DNA of 64,000 bases from Adiantum capillus-veneris (GCA_014529385.2 CM043964.1:137992029-138056028), one strand, 5' to 3'; numbered from the stretch's first letter, positions 35,015 to 48,430 are shown. Made by a program: numbers and translations. Notes: a model not told the origin generated them from the sequence alone.

Positions 35015-35889
35015 TAGCTCATACATTAGAAAATTTCGAAGGTCTTTTGGAGGGCCTTTTGATAGAGAGAGGAAAAAGAGCTCCTCCAATGAGAGAAGAG
35101 CTTACCTTACGTAGAAAAAAGCATGATATTAACAAAAATATAAAAGATGCATTCAATGAGCAAACGGTCCTTGAAAACGGTCACCTTCTTATTAAATGTG
35201 AGTGTCTTTATCACGAGTTCGGCGCCGCTCATCAGAATGTCTTACGTCATCAATGAAATTTAAAAAATTCACAAAACTCTCAACTACTGTCAAAATTTGA
35301 AGATTCTGACACTGCCAGTGCGTTCAAAATGCCCAAAAACCTAAAAATCAAATGTCTACTTGCCCTTTTCTGACACCCGGAGAGGGAGAAATTACCATGG
35401 CGCGTGAGGAACAACTTTTGTTTTTGTAAAGTGGCCTCTGCGCGCCATGATCCACTTTGTTGTTCCTCGCGCGCCGTGATCCCAAGACCCATTTTTAGGG
35501 GTTTTTGGTAATTTCTCCCTCTCCGGGTGTCAGAAAAGGGCAAGTAGACATTCGATTTTTAGGTTTTGGGCGTTTCGGACGCACTGGCGGTGTCAAAATC
35601 TTCAAATTTTGATACTAGTTGAGAGTTTTGTGATTTTTTAAAATTTCATTGATGATGTAAGACATTCTAAATGAGCGACGTCGAGCTCGTGAGAAAGACA
35701 CTCACATTTAGTGAAAAAGTGACCGTTTCAGAGGAAAGCTGAAAAGTTAGGTTTACTTTTCAGAGTATTTAGTTGTCCTTTTGGACGTACTGAATAAGTG
35801 TAAAGGCATTTTAAGAAATTTTCTAGAGAGAGAAATAGAATTTCTTAGAAGGCCCTCCAAATGACCTCCAAAATCTTCTAATGAGCTTG
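35015..35889. mobile_element. 875-bp palindromic foldback inside the LARD
   Basis: Arms of about 383 bp (35015-35397 and 35507-35889) are inverted copies, sharing attagaaaattt, ggagggcctt, aatttgaagattctgacac and tctgacacccggagaggg. The 109-bp centre itself holds a smaller inverted pair (ggcgcgtgaggaacaac / gttgttcctcgcgcgcc). No coding capacity. A single end of the same family lies at 23164. Confidence 0.88.
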
Positions 35890-37626
35890 GTCAAAAGTTA
35901 AATTTTTTCATTTTGAGCTAGTGTTTGCCCAACTTTTTGAGCTTTCAAGTACATAATTTGGCTATTAAGAGCCATCCATTTTCATTTCATCAAGTTGCAG
36001 TCATCTCTAACTCATAAATTGCTCGTAAATTGAAAATTTCATGTGAGGTAGTTGTTAGCCAACTTGTTTGGAGCTTTGAATTGTAAAATTTGGCTTTCAA
36101 GAGCCACTTCATTTCATCAAAGTTGCATTATTTTTAGCTCTTGGCTTGTTTTAAATTCCATATTTCAAGTGAGCTAACAATTAATCAACTTTTGAATCAT
36201 GCATGAGAGATGAGAAAAATTGTAAAATTTGCTTTTGTAGAAACTCATTTTATCTCTCATGGTTGTTATGTATGCATGCATTTGCTACAAAGAGCATCAT
36301 GTGCATAACCAAAGGTAATTTTTTCCCTTTGGCAAATTTGGGTATGCAAGACCCTAGCTGTAGGTTTTCATTTAATATTTTTGTGTGCATTTGGATTTCA
36401 ATAAAAGGCCTTTGGAGCTTGTGTTTACCCTTACCTTCAAAAAGCTTGGATTGTAATAAAAAATCAAGAAGCTTCTCTACAAAGGGGATGCTTGCTCAAG
36501 GATGCACAAAGAGCATGAATAGGTGTAATCCTTCCATGATTTTGCTTCTTTTGTATCTTTACATTCTCTATGCTTGGATTTAGTGAATCTGCTTCTGAGC
36601 TATGGTTTTTTCATGTTCAAAAGCTAGGCATACTAAAGTTTCAACATTTTGCTTTGTGAAAATTAACTCATCAAAAAATTAGGTTTTATGTATGCTAATC
36701 ATATAGGTAATTGGCCTTGACCTTAGGTTAATGTAGGATCATTGCTCATTAGTTATATACTCTTAGTGATAGTCTTAATACTCCATTCATTTTTAACATG
36801 ACGTAGGGCTATGATTAGGCTTTACTCCTTTAGTCCAATTTCCATTAGCATCTCATAAAGGAATCAATAAAAAAGTGCTAAAAATAAAACAATGAAGCAA
36901 AAAAGTGTTAAGAAAAAGTAGCAAAAATTCTACTAGACACATGAAAATAAAATCTCTATGCTATGTTGTGTCTTTGTGAGGCCTAGCACCTTATTGGCAC
37001 TTGGCAGGCGAGGGGAATCACCTTGGCTCGCTTGGCCAAGGCCCTAAATCGATGCCTTGGACTAATAGGGGTTAGACGTCGCCTTGGTAAGCTAGTAGGT
37101 AAGGACTAGACTTGCCATGGGGTGGTAGCCTTGTGATTGTGCTTTATGTTTTTCAATGGTTGACCAAAACAAAACTTCCATGAGCTTCAAAAAGCTTTGA
37201 CAATGTACTAATAGATTAAGAGTTTTTTTTACAGTCTGTAGACATGATAGACTTAAATGATTTATTAATATTGGTCACATAGTTTTTAGGCTAATAGGTT
37301 TATGAACTTGCATTAGCCTAGGGTCTTATTTGATTGCTTGTGTTTCATGCATAAAACTAAAATTTCATGTGGTTTAATCTTCATAATAGTATAGGTGTCT
37401 TTTTTGCTTTATGTTGTCTAGTTTTTGACTAGGATTCACCCATCTTTTCGAAGCAAAAAATTCACTTTGCATGATTGCCCATTGTACTTCATGTTTTTAT
37501 CCTTGTTGGCCTATGATGCTCATTACTTGTTCTTATGTTTTGTAGCTCAACATTCCTTCCATGGACTTGCTTTCTACCATGTCACCGTGTCTTGCTTCAT
37601 CGACACACGAGGACGTGCGCCAAATT

Positions 37627-37639
37627 AGGAAAGGGGGAA
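37627..37639 (+). promoter_or_regulatory. Polypurine tract of the LARD
   Basis: aggaaagggggaa directly precedes the TGTTAGCAG start of the 3' LTR. Confidence 0.8.
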
Positions 37640-38595
37640 TGTTAGCAGTAGCTAACACATGCTACAGTAAATATGCATCAAGCGGGAGATATGCTATGGT
37701 TGTGCATAATATTTCCAACTCACCTTGTATAAGTCTTGGGATCACCTAGAATTCCAAAATTATATATGCTAGATAGAGGGGTCAAGCTTAAACCCATAGT
37801 AGAAGGGATTGTGGTGAAAGCCTTTAAAAGGAAGCCTTTATGCAAGGAGGCTTTATTTTTTAGTATCCACTCTTGAGGATCCACTTTTGAGAGATCTCTC
37901 TCTTTTGAGTGTTCACTCTATGGCGTAGCCTTGAGCTTAATGTTTATGCTTAAGAGGCTAGTTCTAATCATTGTAATTAGAGTACGTTCTTCTTGATTAA
38001 TCTAATTCCTATTTTCTCACTAGTCTACTTCTTCTCTACATTTCATTATGTCATGAAGTAGTATTACACTCTCATTATTCTAGATTTGAGAGAGGTATGT
38101 ACTTCTTGCTATTAACCACTCCTATTCTTCTACAAGCATTCAATTTGTGATATTTAGCATCACTAATTAGGTTGATTCAGTTGGGTCTTAATCTTGTAAT
38201 TAGTGTGTGTGCTCTATTGTTTGCTTGTGTGTAGATAGGTTTTATGAAGCTCTAGCACCATTCACCTCGTGTGTGTAGCTATTGATGAAGTGCCGTGATT
38301 GACATGTGGTAATTAGTGTGTGCTTATCATTAGTGTGCTTGGGGTTTCTAATCTATGGTAAGTCAGACTTCGGTGGACTTGATGTGTGTAGGAGTTGATT
38401 GATTAGTGATTAGAGTAGGTTTAGAGTTAGTTTTGCCATGGGTAATCTCTACTTGCATTGGAGAGGTGATCTCTTGAATCCTCTATTTCTATTCATATGA
38501 TGCTCGTGCTTTCATGCCCTAGCCGGGTTGCCGATCCATGGATTTGATAATTTTGTGTGGGTTGCGATTAGGTCGTGCTACATTGCCTCCCAAAA
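37640..38595 (+). repeat. 3' LTR of the LARD element
   Basis: Near-identical to 30265-31239. It ends TTGCCTCCCAAAA, followed by the target duplication ACATT. Confidence 0.92.
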
Positions 38596-38600
38596 ACATT
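38596..38600. repeat. Target-site duplication ACATT, right
   Basis: Matches 30260-30264. On the minus strand it is the AATGT within the hAT codons TAC AAT GT. Confidence 0.85.
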
Positions 38601-39330
38601 GTACCAAACCATGTACACCTTCCCTATATTGGGTAACTTAAGATCAAATTGATGCAAAGATATCATCACAAGCCTCATCACCAAGTATGTGTCCCCAACA
38701 TCATACCAAAAGTGTCTATCATTAGTAAGCACTTTCACGGATTGAAACTTTGTTTTTACTCGTACTGGTTGCTCTGCTTCCCACTCACAGAAGCCAACAC
38801 AAACAAATATCTCCAAAACAGCTTTTTTATTTTGCAAAAGACTCTCCATAGTGTAGAAGTTAGTGCAAAATTTGGTTTCACATGGAAGCTTCAATATTGT
38901 GGACATATGTTGATGATACATGTCTAGCACACCTTGTCTCTTCAAAATAAACTTCACCAGCTTCCTTGCATTATCTATAATGATTTTGAACCAATGAGTG
39001 TCGTCTTTCTTATACCAATCCTGCAACACAAGATTCAAGCTATGTGCATTGCAACCAAACATGTACAAGCTAGGATTGCGCTCCTCCAAGAGATGACCCG
39101 TTGCTCTGCAATTTTTGGCATTGTCTGTTGTCACCTGTACTACATTTTGGACACCAACTTGATGAATTGTTTTTGTGATTATATCGCCTTGGTCCCTGAC
39201 TTTATCTCACCCGAGTTGTCAACCGATTTAATTAAGCACTCCCCTCAAGGATTGAATATCATCACATTAACCAGTGGCCTACGTTGGACATTTGACATTC
39301 CATCACTGACTATAGTGCATCCTGTTTGAT
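38596..39330 (-). pseudogene. hAT transposase core, DUF659-like
   Basis: From 39330 down the frame reads CTIVSDGMSNVQRRPLVNVM, the DUF659 catalytic-start signature S-D-G. A stop and a frame change follow near 39240. Then come VVQVTTDNAKNCRATGHLLE and GCNAHSLNLVLQDWYK, covering the second Asp and the A-A/N-H-x-L-N-L motif. The third part, WFKIIIDNARKLVKFI, continues to the retrotransposon insertion point. The long open part 38568-39134 has no stop before the inserted LTR. Confidence 0.92.
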
Positions 39331-39622
39331 CAATTGATTTCAAGATTAGTTGTGTACAAAGCATTTATCCAAGAATGTTGTCCGCATTTGATGATATGAT
39401 GGAGGGGAAAAACCAACCCCATACTCATTGATCTTCTTCCATGCATGCTTCCATGACTCTCATGTGACCATACATAGAACTGCCTATAAAATAGATAGCT
39501 TGTGCAAGAGCAAATCATGCCTCTTCAAGAGCACTTGATCAAAAGCTTTGCTCTAGACTTACTTGTCTCATTCTATGTATTTCAAACTGGGTACTCTAGC
39601 GATCTATCTTAAGTGCTAGCTC

Positions 39623-39623
<1 letters not shown>

Positions 39624-39658
<35 letters not shown>
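39624..39658. repeat. (GT)n microsatellite
   Basis: About 17 units inside the hAT N-terminal region. Confidence 0.97.
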
Positions 39659-39710
39659 GGCCGGCATGGAGGGCGCACCACTATTTTTTCCTCCTTGTGT
39701 TGAGGTAGCA

Positions 39711-39866
39711 CTACCTTGGTGCTCTGAAGCATAAAGGCTTGGAGTCGGTATTCTAGGTTGCCTTGCATTGGCTACACCTCCTAACAACTGCCTTGGTGCT
39801 TTGAACCATAACGTCTTGGAGTCGGTATTCTAGGTCGCCTTGCATTGGCTACACCTCTCCTAACAA
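39711..39866 (-). repeat. 77-bp tandem duplication in the hAT coding region
   Basis: tgccttggtgct and cttggagtcggtattctagg recur at a 77-bp interval with few differences. Confidence 0.9.
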
Positions 39867-40360
39867 CTCTCTCAAGTTTTCGTAGCACTCTCATTACCTA
39901 CACCATTACATCTGTCTCCATTAGACCTATTAGTTGTTCCATCCCCTGATCCAAGGAAGTGTTCCCTAATACAAGGTGCAACTCTTGATTTTTCTTTGCC
40001 ACATAATTTGCAATGCCAATCTATAAATGATCTTATGTTCTCAGAAAATTGCCACTCAGGCCCTGGTACCTTACCACCAATGGCCTTGCGCTTCCCTTTA
40101 TTGGAAGCTCCATTGTTTGATACTTCACCACTAGTCGATGGGCGACTAGAAGTAGCTGCATTGATGTTTTGAGAGCAAGCATTGGTGTCCATAACAAATT
40201 CACAAGCCACCTATACATTCATACAGTCGTAAAAATATTAGATTTTTGAAGAACAGTATTTAATTGAAAAATTGTTTAATAAAGTAAAATAATATACATA
40301 TAAATATAAACATAAAGCAAAAAGAAGCGAAAATTTGATTTTAGCAATAGAAATGGGCAG

Positions 40361-40935
40361 ACAAGTATGCCGGTGTAGTGATCAGGAGCACTCCATTCCA
40401 ACCATAGAAATAAGCCCCACACACTTGCACCATCTAACCCTTCACAAGGATGCTCCCTATCAAAACTTGTTTCCAGACGGATAGACACCCAGGGAAGGTA
40501 ACTAAATTTAACAAACAACTATGTCAGTGCAGTGATAAGAAGTGCTCCATTCCAACCATAAAAATGAGCTCAAACACTTGCACCATCTAAACCCTTCATG
40601 AGATGCTCACTATCCAAACATATTTTCAGGCGGATAGACACCCAGGGGAGATAACTAAACATGACAGACAAGTACGTTGGTGTAGTGATAAGGAGCACTC
40701 CATTCCAACTATAGAAATGATCTCCAAGCACTAACACCACCTAGCCCCTTCACGAGGATGCTTCCTATCCAAACCTATTTCTAGAATATGTAGGTGTAGT
40801 GATAAGGAGCACTCCATTCCAGCTATAGAAATGAGCCCCAACTTGCACCACATATACCCTCCACAAGAATTCTCCCTACCCAAACCTGTTTCCAAGCAGA
40901 TAGACACCCAAGGGGAAGTCAGTTGTAACTAAGGG
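40361..40935. repeat. ~150-bp tandem repeat, four diverged copies
   Basis: Each copy carries gtgtagtgataaggagcact, ccattccaac-tatagaaatga and gcggatagacacccagggga variants. Starts are near 40361, 40521, 40672 and 40796. It lies just upstream of the hAT coding region, where hAT subterminal repeats would be expected. Confidence 0.88.
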
Positions 40936-42276
40936 GAAGTCAGTTGTAACTATTTGTGATGTTAAAAACTATAGGAATCAAAGCTACCTAAATGAAAACC
41001 AACACCTTAGGTAAGCCAACAAGTGTGCCAAATTAGACAGATGCAAGGATGAGACATTGTTTATATAGCCACCTCCAAAAATGGGGAGCAAGAGGAGGAT
41101 ATAGCCGAGCCCACCGGCAAGACAGCTTGCCCACCGAGCTAGACAGAAAGCCCACCGGGCTAACAGGAAGGGCCGGTTATAGCAGGTGCTTGTAAATTTG
41201 ATGTTATTGACACTCTCATGGAGTGTTAATAACATGAGTTATTACCACTTTGCACTTCACGTGAAGACATGAATGAAATCCCTGGGACTCCCCCTTGGCC
41301 AGGGCGGTAGCTCGAGCTCAACAAAGTGAATGCTACAGAAGATTGACGGAGTGAATTTTGTGCACATAAGATTTGGAACTCAGTGAAGGTTTCAAGTGGC
41401 TTGCGGATCCATCGGGTCCAAGTTTCAAGTTTTATCAAATGTATTGACATCCAAAACTAGGAGTTGGTGCTCTTGGGGTATTGGAATTTAAATAACTTTA
41501 GTTTTAAATTGAGGTTTTATTAAAACCCACCGTTAAATTTTAGTATCCCTAACTCTATTTGCTTCTTAGTTAGGACGTAGTGACTTGTGAGGAGACTTGT
41601 ATAGCTTAGAATAAGGTCTGGTTATAATTCAACTGATATCAGTAGGTGGTTGTTTGCTACAACTTTGCTCACCTTGCAAAAAATTGCATTTATGTGACAA
41701 CACCCTTTGGTTTGATAGATCAAGGAACAAACCAAAAAACCAACTTGTTTGAGTTAAGTAAAAAGTTCGATAGTCTTTATGGCACCTTAGCCCTTGCAAA
41801 CTCATGCATATTTTGCAAAATGATGATAGCCGGAACAATACATGCCAAGATCCATGGAAAAGTGGCTCTCATGTAAAGAGTCGTCCTCTTTTTCTTGCAC
41901 ATCTGACATAATCACATCTGGCCTCAGAATGGAGGATTTTCAAAATCAAATGTGTGGTCATCCGAAAGAGGGTGACCAGATAACATGTTGCAGATTCTTG
42001 TGATTTATTCTCCATGAGGAAGTGGTTGAAAGCATGACCTCGATCGTATTCATTTTGAAAAATGGTTTTTCTTTCTCAAATCTTCTATGGCTTCTCCCTC
42101 TATTTGGTTGTTTACTCGCTTAAGAAAATATTTATTGCCTTTATGTGCTTTAACGGCTTTGTACACAATCTTTACTAAAACTAGAAAAAATTTGGCTTGC
42201 CAACTTATGGTCCTCTATAACAGAAAATTAAAAAATGCATAAAAAACGATAATAATTTAGAATTTCCAACCTTGTT

Positions 42277-42277
<1 letters not shown>
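40936..42277. other. No recognisable gene; one small hairpin
   Basis: A near-perfect 14-bp inverted pair (tgttattgacactc / gagtgttaataaca) lies at 41202-41234. A run of cccaccg repeats (41108-41160) precedes it. Short frames elsewhere have no recognisable motif. Confidence 0.5.
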
Positions 42278-42340
<63 letters not shown>

Positions 42341-42352
42341 CCCCCCCCCCCC
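42278..42352. repeat. (CT)n followed by poly-C
   Basis: About 30 CT units, then about 14 C. Confidence 0.97.
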
Positions 42353-42634
42353 TTCCTTTGCTCAAAAGCTTGAAGCAACTGCTCTCTTTTCTCAAAGAAG
42401 GACAATCCTTGGAGGAGAAATATTAAGAGAGCTTCAAAACATAAGAGATATCTGTTATGTAGAAAATTTCATCTCTTATGCATCACCATGCATGCTCAAT
42501 TTTCATGATGAGCCCCAATCCCGGTATGGATAGATTTTCCAAATCGACAATAAATGCCCGATTGTGAATAGACTAAGCCAAAGTCGAAGCCAATGTAAAA
42601 CTGATGAAATGCACAATAGAATTTGAAGGGGTTG

Positions 42635-42756
42635 GGAATGGTCACCAAGTGACCATTCCTCGTAATCAAGGCGACCAAGTTGGCGACCGTCGCGGGAGCC
42701 GGAAACCAACCTTGGGGGCAGTGATTGTGAGGGAATGGTCACTTAGTGAGCATTCC
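42635..42756. repeat. Twin hairpins, ~97 bp apart
   Basis: Hairpin 1 (42635-42659) has perfect 11-bp arms ggaatggtcac/gtgaccattcc with a 3-base loop. Hairpin 2 (42732-42756) has the same arm with one mismatch and a 1-base loop. Confidence 0.8.
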
Positions 42757-42859
42757 CTTGCATCAAACACCAAGGGGAGGGGCCCCAACAATGCCCCCAC
42801 TAGAGGAGGACAATCGAAACAGCTAGGAAATTATAAATGCTGATATGGCTAGCAAGGAG

Positions 42860-44885
<2,026 letters not shown>

Positions 44886-45257
44886 GAAGTCGATGTGAGA
44901 GGTTTTGACGCATCTTTATCATGTACGCCCAATCGCCAACCTCAAGTCACCCAGGGTAACTTACAAAGAGGAGGAAGAAATGGAGGACGTGGTAGGGGAA
45001 GGGGAAGGGGAAGAGGAGCCCAATCTTATGCAGCAGTAGGAGAGCCTACTCTAATGAAAGAGGAAGATGAAAGAGCAACCCTGTTTGCTGCAATTGACAA
45101 TCCTGGAGCGTGCCAACAATATGCGATCATTCAAACTACTGCAAACCGACAAGGTGAAAAGTTTGAATTACTTATAAATTGTGGTAGCACCCATTCTTTT
45201 CTTTCCCCAAAATGTTTAAGGAAACTTAAGTTGAATCAATATCCAATCAAAAAATGA
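44886..45257 (+). pseudogene. gag C-terminus and protease start (copy B)
   Basis: An RGG-like basic run (GGRGRGRGRGRGAQSYA) stands where zinc knuckles or basic nucleic-acid-binding tails lie in gag. The protease motif follows as LLINCGSTHSFLSPKCLRKL. The family normally has D-S/C-G-S-T-H here, so the catalytic Asp has become Asn. The domain continues in a shifted frame (IVELANKK) after 45254. Confidence 0.85.
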
Positions 45258-46350
45258 TAGTGGAACTAGCAAACAAAAAAGAAGTCCTTTCTCAATATTC
45301 AACAGGGAAAGAAGAATTTAGGAGGAGTTTCCACCTCATTTTACTTTCACGCCCTACCGATTGGAATCTACAATGGTATCTTGGGAATGGATTGGCTAAT
45401 AAAAAATCAAGCTCACATCCATTGTACAGAGGGTAGTTTATCCTTTAGGAATGAGTTAGGAGAGGAAATTTTAGTTCAGGGACATAATGGGAAATAGAAA
45501 GCCCGTCTAGTTAATGCTAGTAGACTTATTAAAGGTCTACATAAGGGACAACAAATCTTCATAGTCAAACTAAACAAAGCCAAAGATTCAGAGACCAATC
45601 AACTTTTGGAGTGGCTTAAGAAAACTTTAGATGTGTTTTCAGAGGAACTCTCAAATTTACCTCCCCCAAGGGATATAGATCATGAGATAGAAACACTCCC
45701 AGACAGTGACCCTATTTCCAAAAGACCTAACAAGATGTCCCTACCCAAAGCCATAGAACCCAAAGAACAGATTCAACAGCTAATCGAACAGGGGTTCACA
45801 TCCGAGGTCAAGTATTTCTCTATGGAGAGCACCTATTTTGTTTCAAAAAGGGAAGGATGAATCTTTACGCCTTTGCATAGATTACCGAGGCCTTAATCAG
45901 GTATTTGTAAAGAACAAGTATCCTATCCCTCGCATAGACGAACTTTTGGATAGATTGCACGGCGCAAAAATGTTCACAAAAATTGATCTCAGGTCAGGAT
46001 ATCATCAAATCCGGATCAAAGAAGTGAACATATACAAGACTGCATTCAACACTTGATATGGGCATTATGAGGTCATAGTCACGCCCTTTGGCCTTAGAAA
46101 TCCACCACAACTTTAATCGGCTCATGCAGGATATATTTCAAGAATGCCTCAATGATTTTGTTCTAGTATTCTTTGATGATATATTGGTATATTCTAAAGA
46201 TGCCAAGGAGCATGAGGAGCATGTATACAAGGTCTTGAGTATTCTTCAACAACATCAACTATATGCCAAGATGAGAAAATGTGTCTTTTGTACTTGTGAA
46301 GTCATTTATCTTGGATTTATCATATCTTCTTAGGGGATCTCAGTGGATCC
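45258..46350 (+). pseudogene. Protease end and reverse transcriptase (copy B)
   Basis: RT landmarks are spread over three frames: [57 protein letters not shown], then VFFDDILVYSKDAKEHEEHV and YAKMRKCVFC. Frame changes lie near 45845 and 46085, with a stop at 46054-46056. The catalytic FDD is intact. Confidence 0.92.
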
Positions 46351-46919
46351 CGCAAAGGTTAAGGACATAATAAAATGGCCACAACCCAAAACTATCAGTG
46401 AAATTCGAGGGTTTCTAGGTATAACAGGATGGTATAGAATATTCGTCAAAGATTATGCACTTATCGCTGCACCCTTGACTTAGCTACTCAAGAAATCCTC
46501 CAAGCTTACGGGGGAGAGAGAACAAGAAGATTGTGTCCAACAAATGAAACAATATCCCACCTCCGCTCCTGTGCTCAAGCTACCCAATTTTACTCAAGAT
46601 TTTGAGGTGGTAACAAATGCAAGTGGACTCGCTATAGGAGGAGTCTTAACACAGGAAGGCCGACCAGTTGCCTACACTTCCAAAAAATTAAGACTTCATG
46701 ACTTGAACTCTCCAACTCATAACCTCCATTTATTAGTTTTTATTCATGCCCTCAAGCTATGGAGACATTATCTATTGGGATGCCAATTTTAGTTGACCAC
46801 TGATCACTAGAGTCTTAAAAGGATCTTTTCCCAACAAACTCTTAACGTGAGACAAAGACATTGGACATAAATTCTTCAAGACTACAAATTTAAAAAAAAA
46901 CATACTTGGAGAGGAAAAT
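46351..46919 (+). pseudogene. RT connection and RNase H (copy B)
   Basis: After GISVDPAKVKDIIKWPQPKT and GFLGITGWYRIFVKDYA comes RNase H: FEVVTNASGLAIGGVLTQEG, where the first catalytic Asp of the usual TDAS has become Asn, then VAYTSKKLR and ALKLWRHYLLGCQF. Stops follow at 46790 and nearby. Confidence 0.88.
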
Positions 46920-47400
46920 GTGATTGCCGATGCCCTTAGCAGAAAATCCTTCCTTGGAGCCATCTCCATGGCCAACAATCCAATACTAGATAAGGTGAGG
47001 GAATGCTCACAGAAAGATGAAGCTTATCTTCAAATCATTCAAATCTTCAACCATGAAGATGCAACAGAAAAGGAAAACACCCTAGTTAAGGACCATTCTA
47101 TGGAGGATGGTCTTCTTTACTACTACATTCCTAAGGATACCTCCCTAAAGCAACTAATTCTTCATGAAGGACATGATATCCCAGTAGGAGGATACTTGGG
47201 ATATGAAAAAACTATTAATACCTTGAGGAAAATCTATTTTTGGATTAGAATGAAGGAGGATGTACTTTGATACATCAGACAATGCCTCTCTTGTCAGAGA
47301 AACAAGGCTGAATGAGTGATGATGCCAGGAAAGCTGCAACCCTTAGACATACCTCAAATGAAGTGGGAATGCATTAGCATGGATTTCTTCACGGGACTTC
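46920..47400 (+). pseudogene. RNase H end and integrase N-terminus (copy B)
   Basis: VIADALSRKS closes RNase H. The integrase HHCC finger follows: LILHEGHDIPVGGYLGYEKT and, after a TGA at 47268, CLSCQRNKAE. The core starts KWECISMDFFTGLPTVGS and then breaks off, because the catalytic DDE segment is deleted near 47405. Confidence 0.88.
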
Positions 47401-47790
47401 CCACGGTTGGAAGCCTAGACCAAAGCCATACGACAAGATAATCAGGCCGCTAAGGATCGTGAAAAGCATTATGCAGACCGAAAACGATCCTATTGAATCT
47501 TCAAGCAAGGAGACAAGGTCTTTCTTCGAGTGCATCCAAAAAGAAGCAACCTATCCCTCTAAAAAATCAAAAAGCTTAGTCCCAGGTATTGCGGTCCTTA
47601 TGAAATAATCAAGGTTCTCAGTGATCAACCTTAAAATTGAATCAGAGAAAGAACTCTCAGAAATAGAGTAATTAGGGAACATTTGGTAAAGTGGGGATTA
47701 TCCCACTAAAGATGCCACTTGGGAAGATGAAACCTCTCTACGCAAAGACTTTCCCAATTTCGGTTGAGATGAGGGCATCTCAAATTCTTA
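47401..47790 (+). pseudogene. Integrase C-terminus/chromodomain remnant (copy B)
   Basis: Scraps in several frames read DNQAAKDREKHYADRKRSY, FKQGDKVFLRVHPKRSNLSL, KLSPRYCGPYEIIKVLS and DATWEDETSLRKDFPNF. These correspond to the integrase tail, GPF/Y module and end of a chromodomain. Confidence 0.8.
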
Positions 47791-47802
47791 AGTTGGGGTG
47801 AT

Positions 47803-48430
47803 TGTAAGGTTTCTGCATTTCTAGCTGCAAGGAAATGAACTCAAAGCTTTAAGAGAAAGCATTGGACATACAAATAGGTAAAACATTATTTTGAAAGCAG
47901 TTAAAATTAGTATTTTTAAAATCTTAAGCACATCAAACCTATAGCTAGGAACTCTCAAAATTGAATTTGGGTAAAAACTGACACCGCTATCCTTCCTGAA
48001 AGATTCACTGCCACTTTGAATTGTAAAAATAATTGGATGGTTTTGAGTAATCATTAAAGCTTAGGATTTTCATTATAACCCTTAGATATTTTCCCACCAG
48101 ATATTTATCAAAATAGCAAAAAATAGCACATAAAATAGCAGATTTGATTTTTAAAGTAGGCAGGTGCTGGTAAGGGCCATCACTGACCTACCAGGGATAG
48201 AATTAGCAGCAAAGGATGCCATCTTGAGCCTGGGGGCTGCTTGAGTTGCAAGCAACTGCCAGATTCAACCTGTGAGAGCCTGTGAGTGCAAAAGAAAATC
48301 TATAAATAGGACCATAAGCTTCTCATTTTCAGCCAGACTCAGGGTCTTGGCTAGAAATCTCTTGTGCGAGAGAGATACTTCACAAAAATCACTAAGAGAG
48401 CGAAATCTAAGTGATTAAGCAAGGTAATTA
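47803..48430 (+). mobile_element. LTR of family B with TATA promoter
   Basis: Starts TGTAAGGTTTCTGC after the purine run. A TATA box (tataaatagg, 48301) is followed by an AG-rich transcribed start. The 3' boundary is uncertain, as no second LTR copy is available. Confidence 0.6.

Larger units (their letters stand above)
31258..37626. other. Non-coding interior of the LARD
   Basis: AT-rich, with many tgtgtgtgca, gctaattt and attgatgat phrases at 31380-32960. A GC-richer stretch with cacacgcacac runs lies at 33280-33650, then (CT)n at 33770-33840, a large palindrome (35015-35889), and a plain AT-rich part to the polypurine tract. No frame longer than about 140 codons and none with a recognisable domain. 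Confidence 0.8.
30265..38595 (+). mobile_element. 8.33-kb non-coding LTR retrotransposon (LARD type) inserted in hAT
   Basis: It has two long, highly similar LTRs (30265-31239; 37640-38595), a PBS, a polypurine tract and a 5-bp target duplication. The ~6.4-kb interior has no gag, protease, RT or integrase frame of any recognisable kind. Large retrotransposon derivatives (LARDs) are defined this way and move with proteins of an autonomous partner. The high LTR similarity suggests a fairly recent insertion compared with its neighbours. Confidence 0.9.
29524..40230 (-). mobile_element. hAT transposon (transposase gene), split by an LTR retrotransposon
   Basis: The C-terminal half lies at 29524-30264 and the N-terminal half at 38596-40210, both on the minus strand. 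Removing 30265-38595 plus one 5-bp target copy restores the frame across the join (VYMVWYN into VQKSLNSPS). The order BED finger, DUF659-like core, hATC dimerisation domain is that of plant hAT transposases. The hAT terminal repeats were not found. Confidence 0.9.
39560..40230 (-). pseudogene. hAT transposase N-terminus with BED zinc finger
   Basis: Frame 40210-39872 begins after an acceptor-like TGTATAG at about 40216, and contains a Ser/Asn-rich lead and WQFSENIRSFIDWHCKLCGK followed by PCIREHFLG. C-x2-C...H is typical of a BED finger, used for DNA binding. A 77-bp tandem duplication (39711-39787 and 39788-39866) follows, in which the encoded segment GGVANARQPRIPTPS-like appears twice. A (GT)n tract (39624-39658) interrupts the coding region further on. 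Confidence 0.75.
44886..47802 (+). mobile_element. Ty3/gypsy retrotransposon copy B, 5'-truncated and frameshifted
   Basis: On the plus strand: gag C-terminus (Arg/Gly-rich), protease, RT, RNase H, integrase zinc finger, a scrap of core, integrase C-terminus and a chromodomain-like end, then a purine run (agttggggtga) and an LTR at 47803. It differs clearly in sequence from family A. At least five frame changes and many stops make it inactive. Confidence 0.92.
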
